Shown here: piece after piece, positions 8,528 through 18,849 of the stretch
Position numbering within the stretch: the first letter of the stretch is position 1
Layout: each line of letters opens with the position of its first letter
Assembly: GCA_002353485.1 (NCBI GenBank)
Contig: DEJS01000012.1
Coordinates: 56,760-120,759, forward strand
From: Prevotella sp. UBA2742
Lineage (GTDB): Bacteria > Bacteroidota > Bacteroidia > Bacteroidales > Bacteroidaceae
Direction of reading: 5' to 3'
DNA: 64,000 nucleotides
Program-made: the position numbers and the translations under genes
Notes under the pieces: model-generated
Databases searched by the model: none
Told to the model about the DNA's origin: nothing
The model's input: the letters and a program-made list of their open reading frames with translations, nothing else

Positions 8528-8559
8528 TTTGGTAGGTTTGGCGAAAATATTTAATTTTG
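8528..8559 (+). promoter_or_regulatory. Promoter of the EEP-family gene and hydrolase operon
   Basis: TTTG at 8528-8531 and TAATTTTG at 8552-8559, exactly 20 bp apart, both perfect matches to the Bacteroidetes consensus. It is divergent from the rfbA promoter. Confidence 0.8.
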
Positions 8560-8601
8560 CAGCAGTTTTTATAATCATAACCAAAGTAAATACAAGAAAG
8601 T

Positions 8602-9759
8602 ATGAACAGAATAGCGCAATTGCTCGTAGTAGGACTGCTGCTTATTCCGGTGGCTTCCCGTGCACAGGGGACAGAGCGTCTTAGTGTGGCCACTCTGAAT
8701 GTAGATGGTCTGCCACAGAAGATATTGGTGTTCAATGTGAATGCCGAAGGCCCCGGGGCTGAAGGTACGGCACGTATTGGCAAGTATCTTCAGAAAAAGG
8801 CTTTCGACATTGTTTGCATGCAGGAAGACTTCAATTATCATGGTGTATTGACTCCGTGGTTGGAGGATGATTATAAGTTTGATGAATGGACGGGGTCCGT
8901 AGGTATTGATGTTCCAGGAAAGAAAATCGACTTACTGCACGCTCAGAATGAACAGTTTGACTGTGATGGACTGGGAGCTTGCTGGAAGAACAATATCGTA
9001 GAGACAGCAACCGAGCGTGTGCCATGGGTCAAGAGCTTCGGAAAGTTCAGTCATGCTGCTGACGAATTGGTGAAGAAGGGCTATCGTCGTAGCGAATTGA
9101 CCTTGGCCAGCGGAACACGTATCATAGTGTACAATATGCACATGGATGCCGGTGATTTGGCTGATGAGAAAGAAGGTAAGGATACCAAAGACCGTGAGGC
9201 CCGTCTGGCAGAGTGGCAGCAGTTGCGCGAAGATGTGTTAATACATCTCGACACTCGGCCCATACTTATCATGGGTGACCTGAACAGTTACTACAGTCGT
9301 GACCAGATTAAAGCTGAGTTCATCGATAAGATTAATGATACAGGCCGTGGCCATGTAGAGGATGTGTGGGTGAAGCTTGGAAGGGACGGACAGTACCCTG
9401 CAGTAAAGGAGGGCCCAGTGTACTGTGAGGCTGATGACAACATCATGGATGGTGAGGCTCTTGACAAGATTCTCTATATTAACCCTGCTAATGGAGCCCA
9501 GCTGGATCCAGTCTCTTATAGTATTGACACAGAGGGCTATAAATATGACGGTAAGCCCCTGGGCGACCACTATCCTTTGTCTGCTGTCTTTGAAATAAAA
9601 AATGGCAGCAAGTCTGCTGCGAACATTGAAACCGTTCCTGCAACAGCGCAAGAACCTGCTGAGTATTTTAATCTGGGAGGTCAGCGGGTTGACATGCCTG
9701 CCAATGGTCTGTATATAGAGCGTAGGGGCCACGAGAGTCATAAGCGTATTGTAAAATAA
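8602..9759 (+). CDS. Secreted endonuclease/exonuclease/phosphatase (EEP) family protein
   Basis: Signal peptide MNRIAQLLVVGLLLIPVASRAQG, so exported. The EEP (DNase I-like) fold is marked by LSVATLNVDGLP, MQEDFNYHG (catalytic Glu), IIVYNMHMDAG, ILIMGDLNSYYSR (Asp/Asn) and GDHYPLSAVFEI (terminal Asp-His). The family cleaves phosphodiesters in nucleic acids, phosphoinositides or sphingomyelin; the substrate here is open. The last 30 residues (YFNLGGQRV...GLYIERRG...RIVK) form a short Prevotella-like C-terminal tail also seen on the subtilase at 16085-18103. It probably shares an operon with the two hydrolase genes 9 bp downstream. Confidence 0.87.
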   Translation: MNRIAQLLVVGLLLIPVASRAQGTERLSVATLNVDGLPQKILVFNVNAEGPGAEGTARIGKYLQKKAFDIVCMQEDFNYHGVLTPWLEDDYKFDEWTGSVGIDVPGKKIDLLHAQNEQFDCDGLGACWKNNIVETATERVPWVKSFGKFSHAADELVKKGYRRSELTLASGTRIIVYNMHMDAGDLADEKEGKDTKDREARLAEWQQLREDVLIHLDTRPILIMGDLNSYYSRDQIKAEFIDKINDTGRGHVEDVWVKLGRDGQYPAVKEGPVYCEADDNIMDGEALDKILYINPANGAQLDPVSYSIDTEGYKYDGKPLGDHYPLSAVFEIKNGSKSAANIETVPATAQEPAEYFNLGGQRVDMPANGLYIERRGHESHKRIVK

Positions 9760-9768
9760 AAGAAGGAT

Positions 9769-11421
9769 ATGATGAAAAGATTGTCTATTCTACTGATGCT
9801 TCTTATAACTGTCGTGCTGACAGCCGGTGCTCAGAAGATGAGTTATAACATCTTGCATGAGGTTGACACAACAGTTCAGGTGAAGTTGTCTGGCATTAAC
9901 TTGGGGTCGCGTCAGGTACGCTATTACCGATATGAATATCCTTCAAAAGACACTGACGGTAACGGTGTCACCATCAGTGGTATTATTATGGCCCCGACGG
10001 ACATCGTTGACGGTTCTGTACCCTGTGACGGTGTGGTGTTGTTCAACCATCCTACCATCGGTGACCCTTCACAGGCTCCCTCGCAAGGAGGGCTGGAAGG
10101 TCCCAGCGCCATGCTTGCAAATCCGCTAAAGCCTAACTATATTATCGTGATGAGCGACTATATTGGCTATGGGTCGTCAATAGACCACAAGATTTGTTAT
10201 TTGGCAGGTGAAACCAATGCCCGCAATTCTCTTGACGGGCTATTGGCGGCACGCCAACTGTTCGAAGATAAGAAAATCCCTCAAGGTAAGTACCTCTTCA
10301 ATGTAGGTTATTCGCAGGGCGCTACGGAGAGTATGTATGTGGCCAAGTTGCGCGACATGGAGTACAAGGACAAGGGTATTACTTTTGACAAGACGTTTGT
10401 CGGCGGTGGTATGCTGGACTGCGAGAAGGCCTATTCAGAGTATGTGAAGAAAGACCAGTGTGACGCCATTAACGATGTGGCCATGTTCCTTATTTCTGTC
10501 AATGAGAACTTCCACGTCGGAATCAAATATAGCGACCTTTTCAAGGAACCTTTGGCATCGAATGTCGAGGAGGTCATCAAGACAAAGGATAAAGGTGTGC
10601 TATCGCGCATAGGTGTCAATGCTCTTGACTCGTTGCACCAGCTGTTACAGCCTGCCTATATGGACCTGAGCACTCCTCAGGCACAGACTCTTCTGAAAAA
10701 GCTGGCTGAAATAAAGATTACCAATGGCTGGGAGCCCGACCTGACACAGCGCTACTATCTGGAACACAGCCGACACGACAACTATGTTCCCATTCAGTGC
10801 TCACGTGCCATGGTGACATGGATGAGAGAGAAAGGTTTTAAACCCAGTCTCGTGCCAGGGAAAACGAATTTGCAGACGGCTATGATAGTGTTCAAATTGA
10901 AGCACCAACAGTCGGGCATTGTGTGGGCCATACAAACTATGGCTGCCATCCAGTTCTGGCCTGTTGCATACTACGAGGGTGATTTGAATCGCTATTATTA
11001 TGGTGCAGTGAAAGACCTGGATGTGATGAAGGTGCTGACCACACTTGAGAAGTGGGGTCTTGATGTGCGCAAACTTGTGAATAAAAAGGCCCCCGAATAT
11101 CAGAACCGGGCCAATTTAGGACCACTTTTCAGTTTAATCCCTGGCTTAAAAGATGCCTTGGCCAAGGTTGATCTGACACCCGACGACCTGTCGGAGATGC
11201 TGGAAGACTCAGGTATTACGGAAGTGGACGTCGCAAAAGTTGCACTATATCTTCTCGGAATAAGTTCATCGGCTCCGGCCAACGAGAGTCTTGAATCTAT
11301 GATGTCGAATGACAGTGAAGCCTTGGCACCCTTGTTTCTGCAACGCCTCTACGAAACACGATTGGCAGACTGGTACAAGACATGCGGCAACGACGTGGAA
11401 TATGAAAAATGGGCCTGGTAA
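9769..11421 (+). CDS. Secreted alpha/beta hydrolase (lipase/peptidase-like), copy 1
   Basis: 550 aa with signal peptide MKRLSILLMLLITVVLTAGAQ (ATG 9769 or 9772). The nucleophile elbow is NVGYSQGATES (GxSxG type). The catalytic His is probably in YLEHSRHDNYVPIQCS. It resembles secretory lipase or prolyl-oligopeptidase-like hydrolases; I cannot assign a substrate. It is paralogous over its full length to the next gene, which suggests a tandem duplication followed by divergence. DPSQAPSQGGLEGPS looks like the repeat peptides elsewhere but aligns without a gap to the paralogue, so it is probably native. Confidence 0.8.
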   Translation: MMKRLSILLMLLITVVLTAGAQKMSYNILHEVDTTVQVKLSGINLGSRQVRYYRYEYPSKDTDGNGVTISGIIMAPTDIVDGSVPCDGVVLFNHPTIGDPSQAPSQGGLEGPSAMLANPLKPNYIIVMSDYIGYGSSIDHKICYLAGETNARNSLDGLLAARQLFEDKKIPQGKYLFNVGYSQGATESMYVAKLRDMEYKDKGITFDKTFVGGGMLDCEKAYSEYVKKDQCDAINDVAMFLISVNENFHVGIKYSDLFKEPLASNVEEVIKTKDKGVLSRIGVNALDSLHQLLQPAYMDLSTPQAQTLLKKLAEIKITNGWEPDLTQRYYLEHSRHDNYVPIQCSRAMVTWMREKGFKPSLVPGKTNLQTAMIVFKLKHQQSGIVWAIQTMAAIQFWPVAYYEGDLNRYYYGAVKDLDVMKVLTTLEKWGLDVRKLVNKKAPEYQNRANLGPLFSLIPGLKDALAKVDLTPDDLSEMLEDSGITEVDVAKVALYLLGISSSAPANESLESMMSNDSEALAPLFLQRLYETRLADWYKTCGNDVEYEKWAW

Positions 11422-11453
11422 CTGAAATGTTTAAAAAACCAGAGAATGCTGTC

Positions 11454-13178
11454 ATGATTAGAACGTTCCTTTTGTTGCTGTTGATGCCTTTTCTTGCCAT
11501 AGGGCAATTAATGGCACAGGAGTCAGACTATACGATAGTCTCCAAGCGTGACACTACGGTAAAGACACGCATAGGAGGTGTTACCTTGTCGTCGCGGGAA
11601 GTTCGACATTATGTCTATGAGTACCAGTCAAAAGATGCCGATGGCAAACCAGCCACCATCAGTGGCGTCATCATGATACCTTCTGATATCGTTGCAGGCA
11701 GTACACCTTGTGATGGCATCATGCTTTATAATAGGGCTACTCTTAGTTCGCCAGACCTGTGTCCGTCGAAGGGCGAGAGTGAATTGCTGAATGGGTTGAT
11801 AGCCAATCCGTTGCGACCTAACTATATCCTTGTTATGAGCGATTTTATTGGTTATGGCTCGTCAGAACAGTATCCTATGTTCTATCATAGTGGTGACGTC
11901 AATGCGCGTAACTCCCTGGATGGCCTACTGGCAGCACGTAAGCTTCTGACAGATGAAAGTATTCCTCAGGGTAAGTTCCTTTTTAATATGGGCTTCTCTC
12001 AAGGCGGGTCTGAAAGCTTGTATGTGGCTAAGTTGAGGGACATGGAATATAAGGATAAAGGGGTGACCTTTACCAAAACTTTTGCCGGCGGTGGACCTAC
12101 GGATTATGTCAAGGCCTACGAGGAATACGTCAAGAAGGATGACTGTCTGGATAGAAAGGATGTTATCTTGATGCTCATCTCTGCAGTCGAAAACCTGCAC
12201 CTGAATGTCCGCTACTCTGATTTGTTCAAGGAACCGCTGGCTTCAAAAGTACCTGAGATAGTCAAGAAGAAAGACAAGGACTTGCTCTCTGAAGCAGGTG
12301 TCAGCATGGAAGGAAAACTGAGTGACTTAATTCAACCTGCATATATGAACCTGCAGAGCAATGAAGCCAAGTCATTTATGGCGGCCTTGAAGAAAATAAA
12401 CCTGATGGAAGGATGGAATATAGATTTAACTCAGAAATATTTTATAGAACACAGCCGGCATGACAATTATGTGCCTATTCAGTGTGTACGTGCGCTTATT
12501 CCATGGATGAGGGAGAAGGGTTTTACGCCGAGTCTCGTGCCGGGAAAAACAAATCTACAAACAAATACGTTGGTGATTAAGGCCGATCATACCATCTCTG
12601 CAGCTGTGTGGCTTATACAGACCATGGCTGCAATCCAGTTCTGGCCGGTGGTATATTATGAAGGTGAGCAGAACCGATATTACCATGGAGTGGTGAAGGA
12701 CCTAAACCTGATGAAGGTCATTAAGACGTTGGAGAGCTTAGGCATCGACTTGCGAAAGGTGGGCGCTAATGCTCCTCGTTTCAAGGCAGAGGTGGCTGCA
12801 GCTGTAGCTGATGGAAGCATACAGCTGGAGGGCAGCGCAGCCCAGTTGCTTACTTCCAAGCGGGCAGGGCTTTTGGACTTACTCGCTATTCTTGGAGAAG
12901 TAGAAGAGTTTCTGCAGCGTATAGATTTAAGTATTTCTGATGCGGTCGAGATGATTCTTGATGCCGGAATCACCGTTGAGGATATAGTGGCTGTGGTGAA
13001 CTATTTCGACGGCAGTAAAGCCCCCCAAAGATCATCAGAAGCACTATCCGCAGAAATCGGCACACGTGCTCCCCTCTACTTGTTACAGCTCTATGAGCAG
13101 ACATTGGCCAGTTGGCTGTTGCTGGGTGGCATTGATGTCGAGTATAGTCAGTGGGGCTGGCAGACAAATGGCAAATGA
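11454..13178 (+). CDS. Secreted alpha/beta hydrolase (lipase/peptidase-like), copy 2
   Basis: Paralogue of the preceding gene. The frame is open from 11409, but the signal peptide MIRTFLLLLLMPFLAIGQ starts at ATG 11454, after the upstream stop, so I use that start. Nucleophile elbow NMGFSQGGSES; His region FIEHSRHDNYVPIQCV. Its C-terminal region is about 30 residues longer than in copy 1 (an insertion around AEVAAAVADGSIQLEGSAAQ). Conserved stretches such as SRHDNYVPIQC and SLVPGKTNLQT show common descent. Exported to periplasm or surface; substrate unknown. Confidence 0.8.
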   Translation: MIRTFLLLLLMPFLAIGQLMAQESDYTIVSKRDTTVKTRIGGVTLSSREVRHYVYEYQSKDADGKPATISGVIMIPSDIVAGSTPCDGIMLYNRATLSSPDLCPSKGESELLNGLIANPLRPNYILVMSDFIGYGSSEQYPMFYHSGDVNARNSLDGLLAARKLLTDESIPQGKFLFNMGFSQGGSESLYVAKLRDMEYKDKGVTFTKTFAGGGPTDYVKAYEEYVKKDDCLDRKDVILMLISAVENLHLNVRYSDLFKEPLASKVPEIVKKKDKDLLSEAGVSMEGKLSDLIQPAYMNLQSNEAKSFMAALKKINLMEGWNIDLTQKYFIEHSRHDNYVPIQCVRALIPWMREKGFTPSLVPGKTNLQTNTLVIKADHTISAAVWLIQTMAAIQFWPVVYYEGEQNRYYHGVVKDLNLMKVIKTLESLGIDLRKVGANAPRFKAEVAAAVADGSIQLEGSAAQLLTSKRAGLLDLLAILGEVEEFLQRIDLSISDAVEMILDAGITVEDIVAVVNYFDGSKAPQRSSEALSAEIGTRAPLYLLQLYEQTLASWLLLGGIDVEYSQWGWQTNGK

Positions 13179-13215
13179 ATATCATTTTATATAGTAATAT
13201 ATTGTAAATAGAGAT

Positions 13216-13833
13216 ATGAGTATTATCAGCAAATTATTTGGAAAGAAGGAGGAAGAACAACAGAAGGCTGGGGGCATGGAAGATTTCATGACTCTCATTC
13301 GTGTATACTTCCAGGCATGCATGGCGGCTGACCTGGGCATTTCTAATATGGCAGCATTGCCTGACCTGCGGGTGTTCAAGACCACGCTGAAGGTGCCTAC
13401 ACAGAATAATCGTCTGGGTTTGGCAGAAAAGTCACGCTGCAAGAAGATGCTCAAAGAGCTGTATGGGATGGATGATGACTTCACCAAGGAAATTGAACAG
13501 AGCATTCACAAGCGTTGCAAGAAACCTCAGGATGTACAGACGTATATGTACCAGTTTTCTGGGTTTACTCAGGACTTGATGATGTTGACAGGCAATCTGA
13601 TGAAGTTCAAACTACGTCTGCCCGGCATCTTTAAAAGTGCTATACGTACTATGACCGAGAAAACTGTCAACGACATCTTCACCAAGAACGATTTCACCGA
13701 CCCCGCCGTCATGAAGACAGCAGTGGGCATACGCCAGTATGCACAGAAGTTAGGCTTTTCGCAGCAGTGGACCACAAACTTTGTATATCGTGTCGTGATG
13801 CTGGCAAAGAGAGAGAAACAACCTAAGGAGTAA
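13216..13833 (+). CDS. Conserved hypothetical protein (Bacteroidales)
   Basis: 205 aa, no signal peptide or membrane segment. It begins MSIISKLFGKKEEEQQ and is rich in Lys and Met. It is mostly predicted helical (LMMLTGNLMKFKLRLPGIFK; TAVGIRQYAQKLGF). I do not recognise a named domain. It is a single gene 38 bp after the hydrolase pair and 80 bp before the zapA operon promoter. Confidence 0.65.
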   Translation: MSIISKLFGKKEEEQQKAGGMEDFMTLIRVYFQACMAADLGISNMAALPDLRVFKTTLKVPTQNNRLGLAEKSRCKKMLKELYGMDDDFTKEIEQSIHKRCKKPQDVQTYMYQFSGFTQDLMMLTGNLMKFKLRLPGIFKSAIRTMTEKTVNDIFTKNDFTDPAVMKTAVGIRQYAQKLGFSQQWTTNFVYRVVMLAKREKQPKE

Positions 13834-13885
13834 TAAAAAAACTTAATTAAACGGTCTCGTTGCCGTGTAATTCAGTTTTTTATAC

Positions 13886-13893
13886 TACTTTTG
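13886..13893 (+). promoter_or_regulatory. -7 box of the zapA-rny operon
   Basis: TACTTTTG, exact consensus, 20 bp before ATG 13913. A partial -33 (GTTG) lies about 23 bp upstream, so spacing is slightly long. Confidence 0.5.
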
Positions 13894-13912
13894 TAGGGAA
13901 AAGTGAACTGGT

Positions 13913-14212
13913 ATGACCACTAACGAGAAGGCTTTAGCAACTTTTGAAACCCGAATCAGGCAAATGATACTCCGTTTTCAGCAGTTGAAAAAGGAGAATG
14001 AAGATTTGTATGTTATGGTAGAAAAAGGTGAGCAGGATCTAAATAATCTGCGTTCACAGCTGGAACAATCGCAGTCAGACTACCAGTCACTTAAGATGGC
14101 CAAGATGATCGAGATTACCGACGGTGACCTGTCTGGTGCCAAGGAACGATTGTCAAAGCTCATCCGTGACGTCAACAAATGCATTGCTATCCTAAGTGAC
14201 GAAAATCAGTAA
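13913..14212 (+). CDS. Small coiled-coil protein upstream of zapA
   Basis: 99 aa, nearly all coiled coil (IRQMILRFQQLKKENEDLYV; LNNLRSQLEQSQSDYQSLK), with a short C-terminal helix (LSKLIRDVNKCIAIL). It sits 12 bp before zapA. Small coiled-coil proteins are found in this position in Bacteroidales and are good candidates for a ZapB-like or ZapA-partner role; that is inferred from position only. Confidence 0.7.
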   Translation: MTTNEKALATFETRIRQMILRFQQLKKENEDLYVMVEKGEQDLNNLRSQLEQSQSDYQSLKMAKMIEITDGDLSGAKERLSKLIRDVNKCIAILSDENQ

Positions 14213-14224
14213 GGAGAACAAGCT

Positions 14225-14527
14225 ATGGCAGAACAGAACAGGGACAGACTACATATCAGGCTGCATGTCTACGACGAGGAGATAGAAGTCGTCGTGAACC
14301 GCGAGGACGAAGAGTACTATCGCAGTGCAGCCAAGCTCATCACCGAGCGCTATAATGCTTATGCACAAGCATACAAAGGGCGCAAGAGTGACCATACAGT
14401 AGCGCTGATGACGCTTATCGACATCGCGCTGATGTATCAGAAAGAGCGTGCGCATAATGATACCTCGCCCTATGATAATGTTCTCGCCAAATTGACAAAG
14501 GAAATCGAGGATGCCCTCGGTGAGTAG
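14225..14527 (+). CDS. zapA: Cell division protein ZapA
   Basis: FtsZ-ring-associated protein, 100 aa. The N-terminal globular part has the family pattern [20 protein letters not shown], then [20 protein letters not shown], then the helix [18 protein letters not shown] that forms the coiled-coil dimer. It lies between the coiled-coil gene (12 bp) and rny (26 bp). The zapA-rny order is common in Bacteroidetes. Confidence 0.88.
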   Translation: MAEQNRDRLHIRLHVYDEEIEVVVNREDEEYYRSAAKLITERYNAYAQAYKGRKSDHTVALMTLIDIALMYQKERAHNDTSPYDNVLAKLTKEIEDALGE

Positions 14528-14553
14528 AGAACATTAATTCAATATATACATTT

Positions 14554-16095
14554 ATGAACATTATTGTTGGTATTATTCTAATCGTAGCGGCTCTCATCAT
14601 TGGCGGCCTCTGCGGCTTTATGATTTTCCGCTTTGTTCTCAAAGGGAAATATAATGAGATGTTAGGTGCCGTCCAAAAGGAGGCAGAGGTGATGAAAGAA
14701 AAAAAGTTGCTTGAGGTTAAGGAGAAGTTCCTTAATAAAAAAGCCGAGTTGGAGAAGGAGGTGCAACAGCGCAACCAGCATATCCAGCAGGGTGAGAACA
14801 AAATCAAGCAACGCGAGATTTCACTTAACCAGCGTCAGGAGGAACTGGGGCGCAGGAAAAACGATTTGGACAATCAGCAGACCCGCATCGACAACGAAAA
14901 GAAATTGTTAGCACTGAAGCAGGACGAACTCGAGAAGATGCAGTTGCAGGAACGTGCTAAGCTGGAAGAATTGTCTGGTCTTTCTGCCGACGAAGCTAAA
15001 GCGCGTTTGGTGGAGTCGCTGAAAGACGAGGCAAAGACCGATGCCGCCGCCTACATTAACGAGATTATGGACGAGGCCAAGCTCAACGCCAACGCTCAGG
15101 CCAAGAAGATAATCATTCAGACTATCCAGCGTGTGGCTACTGAGACTGCAGTGGAGAACTCCGTTTCGGTATTCCATATTGATAATGACGATGTCAAAGG
15201 CCGCGTCATTGGCCGTGAGGGACGTAACATTCGTGCCTTAGAGGCAGCCTGCGGCGTCGAGATTGTTGTCGACGATACGCCCGAGGCCATTGTCATCTCA
15301 GCCTTCGACCCCATTCGCCGTGAGACCTGTCGCCTGGCCCTCCACCAGCTGGTTGCCGATGGACGTATTCACCCAGCCCGTATTGAGGAGGTGGTGGCCA
15401 AGGTCAAGAAACAACTTGAGACGGAGATTATAGAAACCGGCAAGCGTACCACTATCGACCTGGGTATTCATGGTCTGCATCCAGAGCTTATCCGCATCAT
15501 AGGCAAGATGAAGTATCGCTCCTCTTACGGCCAGAACCTGCTTCAGCATGCCCGCGAAACGGCCAACCTCTGTGCCGTCATGGCTTCCGAGTTAGGGTTG
15601 AACCCCAAGAAGGCCAAGCGCGCCGGACTGTTGCACGACATCGGCAAGGTGCCCGACGAGGAGAGCGAGCTGCCCCACGCACTCTACGGAGCCAAGATAG
15701 CGGAGAAGTATAAAGAGAAACCCGACATCTGCAATGCCATCGGCGCCCACCACGACGAGATGGAGATGCAGACCCTCCTGGCTCCCATCGTGCAGATATG
15801 CGACGCCATCTCCGGCGCCCGTCCCGGTGCCCGCCGCGAGATTGTCGAGGCCTACATCAAGCGACTCAACGACCTCGAGGCCATTGCCATGAGCTATCCC
15901 GGAGTCACCAAGACCTACGCCATCCAGGCCGGCCGCGAGCTGCGCGTCATCGTGGGTGCCGACAAGATGGACGATGCCGAGACCGAGGCACTTAGCGGAC
16001 AGATAGCCTCCAAGATACAGAACGAGATGACCTATCCCGGCCAGGTCAAGATTACCGTCATCCGCGAAACCCGCTCAGTGGCCTATGCCAAGTAA
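14554..16095 (+). CDS. rny: Ribonuclease Y
   Basis: Membrane-anchored endoribonuclease that starts mRNA decay. N-terminal membrane helix [20 protein letters not shown], a long coiled coil (about residues 40-165), a KH domain with [19 protein letters not shown], then the HD domain with the metal motif [17 protein letters not shown] and AHHDEMEMQ. The C-terminal region ends [12 protein letters not shown]. At 513 aa it has the standard RNase Y length and order. Its stop overlaps the start of the subtilase gene by 11 bp. Confidence 0.97.
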   Translation: MNIIVGIILIVAALIIGGLCGFMIFRFVLKGKYNEMLGAVQKEAEVMKEKKLLEVKEKFLNKKAELEKEVQQRNQHIQQGENKIKQREISLNQRQEELGRRKNDLDNQQTRIDNEKKLLALKQDELEKMQLQERAKLEELSGLSADEAKARLVESLKDEAKTDAAAYINEIMDEAKLNANAQAKKIIIQTIQRVATETAVENSVSVFHIDNDDVKGRVIGREGRNIRALEAACGVEIVVDDTPEAIVISAFDPIRRETCRLALHQLVADGRIHPARIEEVVAKVKKQLETEIIETGKRTTIDLGIHGLHPELIRIIGKMKYRSSYGQNLLQHARETANLCAVMASELGLNPKKAKRAGLLHDIGKVPDEESELPHALYGAKIAEKYKEKPDICNAIGAHHDEMEMQTLLAPIVQICDAISGARPGARREIVEAYIKRLNDLEAIAMSYPGVTKTYAIQAGRELRVIVGADKMDDAETEALSGQIASKIQNEMTYPGQVKITVIRETRSVAYAK

Positions 16096-18103
16096 GTCTT
16101 CCCTTATAGCCCTCGTGCTGATGCTCCTGCCCGTCGCCACAGCGATGGCAGACCCTACAGACAAGCTGTCGTTCCACGTCCGACAGCTCCTGAACCCCTC
16201 GTCAGCCATGCACCGTGCCCAGCGCACGACGGGCGACAAGATTTGTGCCTTCGTGCGCTTTGTCGAAGGCGATGCCCATCAACAGCTGGCTCAGTATGGC
16301 TGCGAGCTGGTAACCCAGATAGGCGACATCTATATCGCCAACATCCCGCTCTCCCAACTGGCGGCAATGGCTGCCTCGGAGCAGGTGGAGCGTATTGAGA
16401 CACACTTGGGCGGCAGATTGTGCAACGACATATCTCCTCAATGGACGGGCACCACGATGGTGCAGTCGGGCGTGTCGCTGCCTACGGGTTACGATGGCAC
16501 GGGTGTGTTGTTAGGTATCATAGATAGTGGTTTTGACGTGACGCATCCCGCCTTCTATGGTATCGATGGCAAGACCTATCGTATCAAGGCTTTTGTCGAC
16601 GATCTGGCCGTGGAGGGCGAGACCAAGGGCAAGGCTACCCCCCTGGGGCGCGAATATACCACCCAGGACGACATTCTGAACAACAATCATGTGGGCGACA
16701 CAAAAGCCAATCACGCTACCCACTGTCTGGGTACTGCTGCCGGCAGCGGCTATGGCACACCCTACAGAGGCGTTGCCTATGGTGCCGATATTTTTGCCAT
16801 CAGCAGTAGGAATGCCGGCGAAGACTATTTGGCCATCTCTGCCGACCAGACGGCTCGTATGAAGCGCATCTTCGACTATGCCGAGGAGCATCGTCAGCCC
16901 TGCGTCATCACCTATAGCATTGGCTTCGACGACGTTCCCGGCGACACACAGCTGTTCCGCGAGGCACTCGACCTCCTGGTGGGGCCGGGCCGGATATTGG
17001 TAACCTCGGCAGGCAACTCGGGCGACGAAGTCTTCTATGTTGACAAGTCCGAGTACATGGCAACAGCCGGTGTGGCACTGCCTTACAACAGCAAGCATCT
17101 GGCACATGCCTACATGAAGAGCGAACAGCCTTTCCGCCTGAAGTGTCTTGTATGGCAACGGTCAGAGAATGCGGGTGAGGGCAGTACCTACGAACTGGCC
17201 GACTCCGTAGTCTTCGACAGTGCCAATCTGCCTACAGACAGTCTGGTGATGCGCGGTCATCACTTGCTACTGCAACGGTCGGGCTCCTTCTATACCCTTT
17301 CGGCACGCACGGAGAAACAAGAGCGTGATACCCTCCTGCTTGCAGTCGAGGGTGCCGAAAGCGCGGTTAAGATGTATGCGTCTACCGACAGCCCCTTTGA
17401 GAATATAACAGAAGAACAGTTGACCGATGCCCGCTTTCGCTGCGGAGTCAGGAGTCGTAGCGTCGGTCTGCCCGGATGTCTGCAGTCGGCAGTCACCGTG
17501 GGTGCACTCAACGGTCGCCCCTCGTTCGTCAATACGCTGGGCCAAACCATACCGTCGTGGGGCATGGCCACAAAGGTCGGCACCATAGCAGCCTTCTCGT
17601 CCGTAGGCCCCACCAGAGACGGACTGCCCAAACCCGACATCGTGGCTCCAGGCGTCAACGTGCTGTCGGCAGGCAACAGCTACTGTCCTGACAGCTTCGA
17701 CCGTTCGATGGTGGCCACGACCACCTTCAACGGGCGCCAGTACCCCTGGCTCTCCATGTCGGGCACCTCCATGTCGGGTCCCTGTGTCGCAGGCATCGTC
17801 GCCCTTTGGCTGCAGGCCAACCCCCGGCTGAGCCCCGACGACGTGAAGCGTGTCTTCAAGGCCACCGCCAAGCCCATCAGTGTCGACGGACAGAGCCCCA
17901 ACAATGTCTATGGCTACGGACTCATCGATGCCTACGCCGGCATTCAGGAGGTGCTCCGGCTGTCCACAGGCATCCAGACCATCCAGCGTCCGGTTGCCGA
18001 CGACGCTGCACCCTGGTACACTATCTATGGTACTCGTCTCGACCAGAAACCCGTCCAGAGGGGCATCTATGTGCACCAAGGCAGAAAGGTCATCATCCAT
18101 TAA
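16085..18103 (+). CDS. Secreted subtilisin-like serine protease (S8)
   Basis: 672 aa with signal peptide ([18 protein letters not shown]). The catalytic triad is visible: Asp147 in [12 protein letters not shown], His210 in [14 protein letters not shown], and Ser562 in [13 protein letters not shown]. The oxyanion Asn is probably in [11 protein letters not shown]. Residues 25-120 look like an inhibitor-type propeptide. Between His and Ser there is a beta-rich insert of about 200 residues. The last 35 residues (YTIYGTRL...[14 protein letters not shown]) form the short tail also seen on the EEP protein at 8602, suggesting a shared sorting signal. It overlaps rny, so it is translated from the same message. 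A hairpin terminator follows. Confidence 0.93.
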   Translation: MPSKSSLIALVLMLLPVATAMADPTDKLSFHVRQLLNPSSAMHRAQRTTGDKICAFVRFVEGDAHQQLAQYGCELVTQIGDIYIANIPLSQLAAMAASEQVERIETHLGGRLCNDISPQWTGTTMVQSGVSLPTGYDGTGVLLGIIDSGFDVTHPAFYGIDGKTYRIKAFVDDLAVEGETKGKATPLGREYTTQDDILNNNHVGDTKANHATHCLGTAAGSGYGTPYRGVAYGADIFAISSRNAGEDYLAISADQTARMKRIFDYAEEHRQPCVITYSIGFDDVPGDTQLFREALDLLVGPGRILVTSAGNSGDEVFYVDKSEYMATAGVALPYNSKHLAHAYMKSEQPFRLKCLVWQRSENAGEGSTYELADSVVFDSANLPTDSLVMRGHHLLLQRSGSFYTLSARTEKQERDTLLLAVEGAESAVKMYASTDSPFENITEEQLTDARFRCGVRSRSVGLPGCLQSAVTVGALNGRPSFVNTLGQTIPSWGMATKVGTIAAFSSVGPTRDGLPKPDIVAPGVNVLSAGNSYCPDSFDRSMVATTTFNGRQYPWLSMSGTSMSGPCVAGIVALWLQANPRLSPDDVKRVFKATAKPISVDGQSPNNVYGYGLIDAYAGIQEVLRLSTGIQTIQRPVADDAAPWYTIYGTRLDQKPVQRGIYVHQGRKVIIH

Positions 18104-18132
18104 TCCACCGAGGCTATGCCTGACTAAAACAA

Positions 18133-18179
18133 AATGCAGGGCGTCACGGAAACGCCCCGCATTAGACATTAGATTTTTT
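18133..18179 (+). terminator. Terminator after the subtilase gene
   Basis: AATGC-A-GGGCGT pairs with ACGCCC-C-GCATT (11 pairs, one mismatch), then a T-run at 18174-18179. Its right arm is part of the repeat that recurs at 18712-18746. Confidence 0.6.
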
Positions 18180-18746
18180 AGACAATTAAAGGGGTGTATC
18201 ACGTCGCGCCCCTTTGTTTAAGCCGCCTCTGCGGCAGTTCGCTGACAATGCATTTACAAAACAATTACATTCAATAGAGTTATTAACTGGGAATAACAGT
18301 AATATTTCAGCCATAAAATTGCATGCTGCAACGATTAGGAAGATGTATCCTATCATTAGGACCCACAATAAAAGCTCTGCAGCACCATGTAAAAACTGCG
18401 TTGCGTGCCTCCGTCGGGCATGCATCCAAAATCTTTTTTTGTCCTTCATAATTCATTTTTTTGTTTCCAAATAATCGAAAAAAGTTTCGCAAAAGCACGC
18501 ATAGCTATTGAAAAAGAAAAAAAACACAAACTTTCTTAACGCGATTTAATATCTATTAGCAGTATCTTGCGAAATATTGTCTAAAAAGTCTAATGTCTAA
18601 CGACGGCCGATTTGGTGGGGGGGTAATAATATATTATAGGGGGGGGTACAATAATATATTTTATAATACCTTATTATAAAAATATACATTATTATATAAC
18701 CTTATTATTGGAAAACGCCCCGCATTAGACATTTAGATTTTAGACA
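18150..18746. repeat. Three copies of a short repeat (R3) in the 18.1-18.97 kb gap
   Basis: Core ATTAGACATTAGATTTTTTA. Direct copies lie at 18150-18183 and 18712-18746, both preceded by AAACGCCCCGC. An inverted copy is at 18578-18602. Between them are poly-G tracts (18616-18622 and 18640-18647) and AT-rich palindromic sequence (18622-18711). A further hairpin with arms TTTTTTGGG and CCCAAAAA lies near 18758-18794. I see no convincing gene between 18104 and 18973. Confidence 0.7.
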
Positions 18747-18841
18747 CTCGAAAAATTGATTTTCGTTTTTTGGGACAAAACCCCCAAAAAGCGAAACAGC
18801 ACTCTTTGGGCAAAAAGCTTGCATTTTCCGAATTTGCTATG

Positions 18842-18849
18842 TAACTTTG
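18842..18849 (+). promoter_or_regulatory. -7 box and structured leader before the LD-carboxypeptidase remnant
   Basis: TAACTTTG is an exact -7 consensus, with TTGC 20 bp upstream. The leader of about 120 nt includes a perfect TCTCTT/AAGAGA hairpin and a CCTCCA that could pair with TGGAGG about 50 nt later. The promoter may outlive the gene it once served. Confidence 0.45.

Noticed and set aside
10074..10108. Sequence CTCCCTCGCAAGGAGGGCTG in the first hydrolase gene, resembling the X arm and giving the peptide SQGGLEGPS
   Set aside because: The paralogue at 11454 has the same number of residues at this place with a different sequence, so it is not an insertion.
14528..14553. 6S RNA gene next to zapA, as in some other bacteria
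   Set aside because: The gap between zapA and rny is only 26 bp.
18186..18498. Short frames in the 18.1-18.5 kb gap on both strands
   Set aside because: They cross repeats and hairpins, have no recognisable motif and no promoter or start context.
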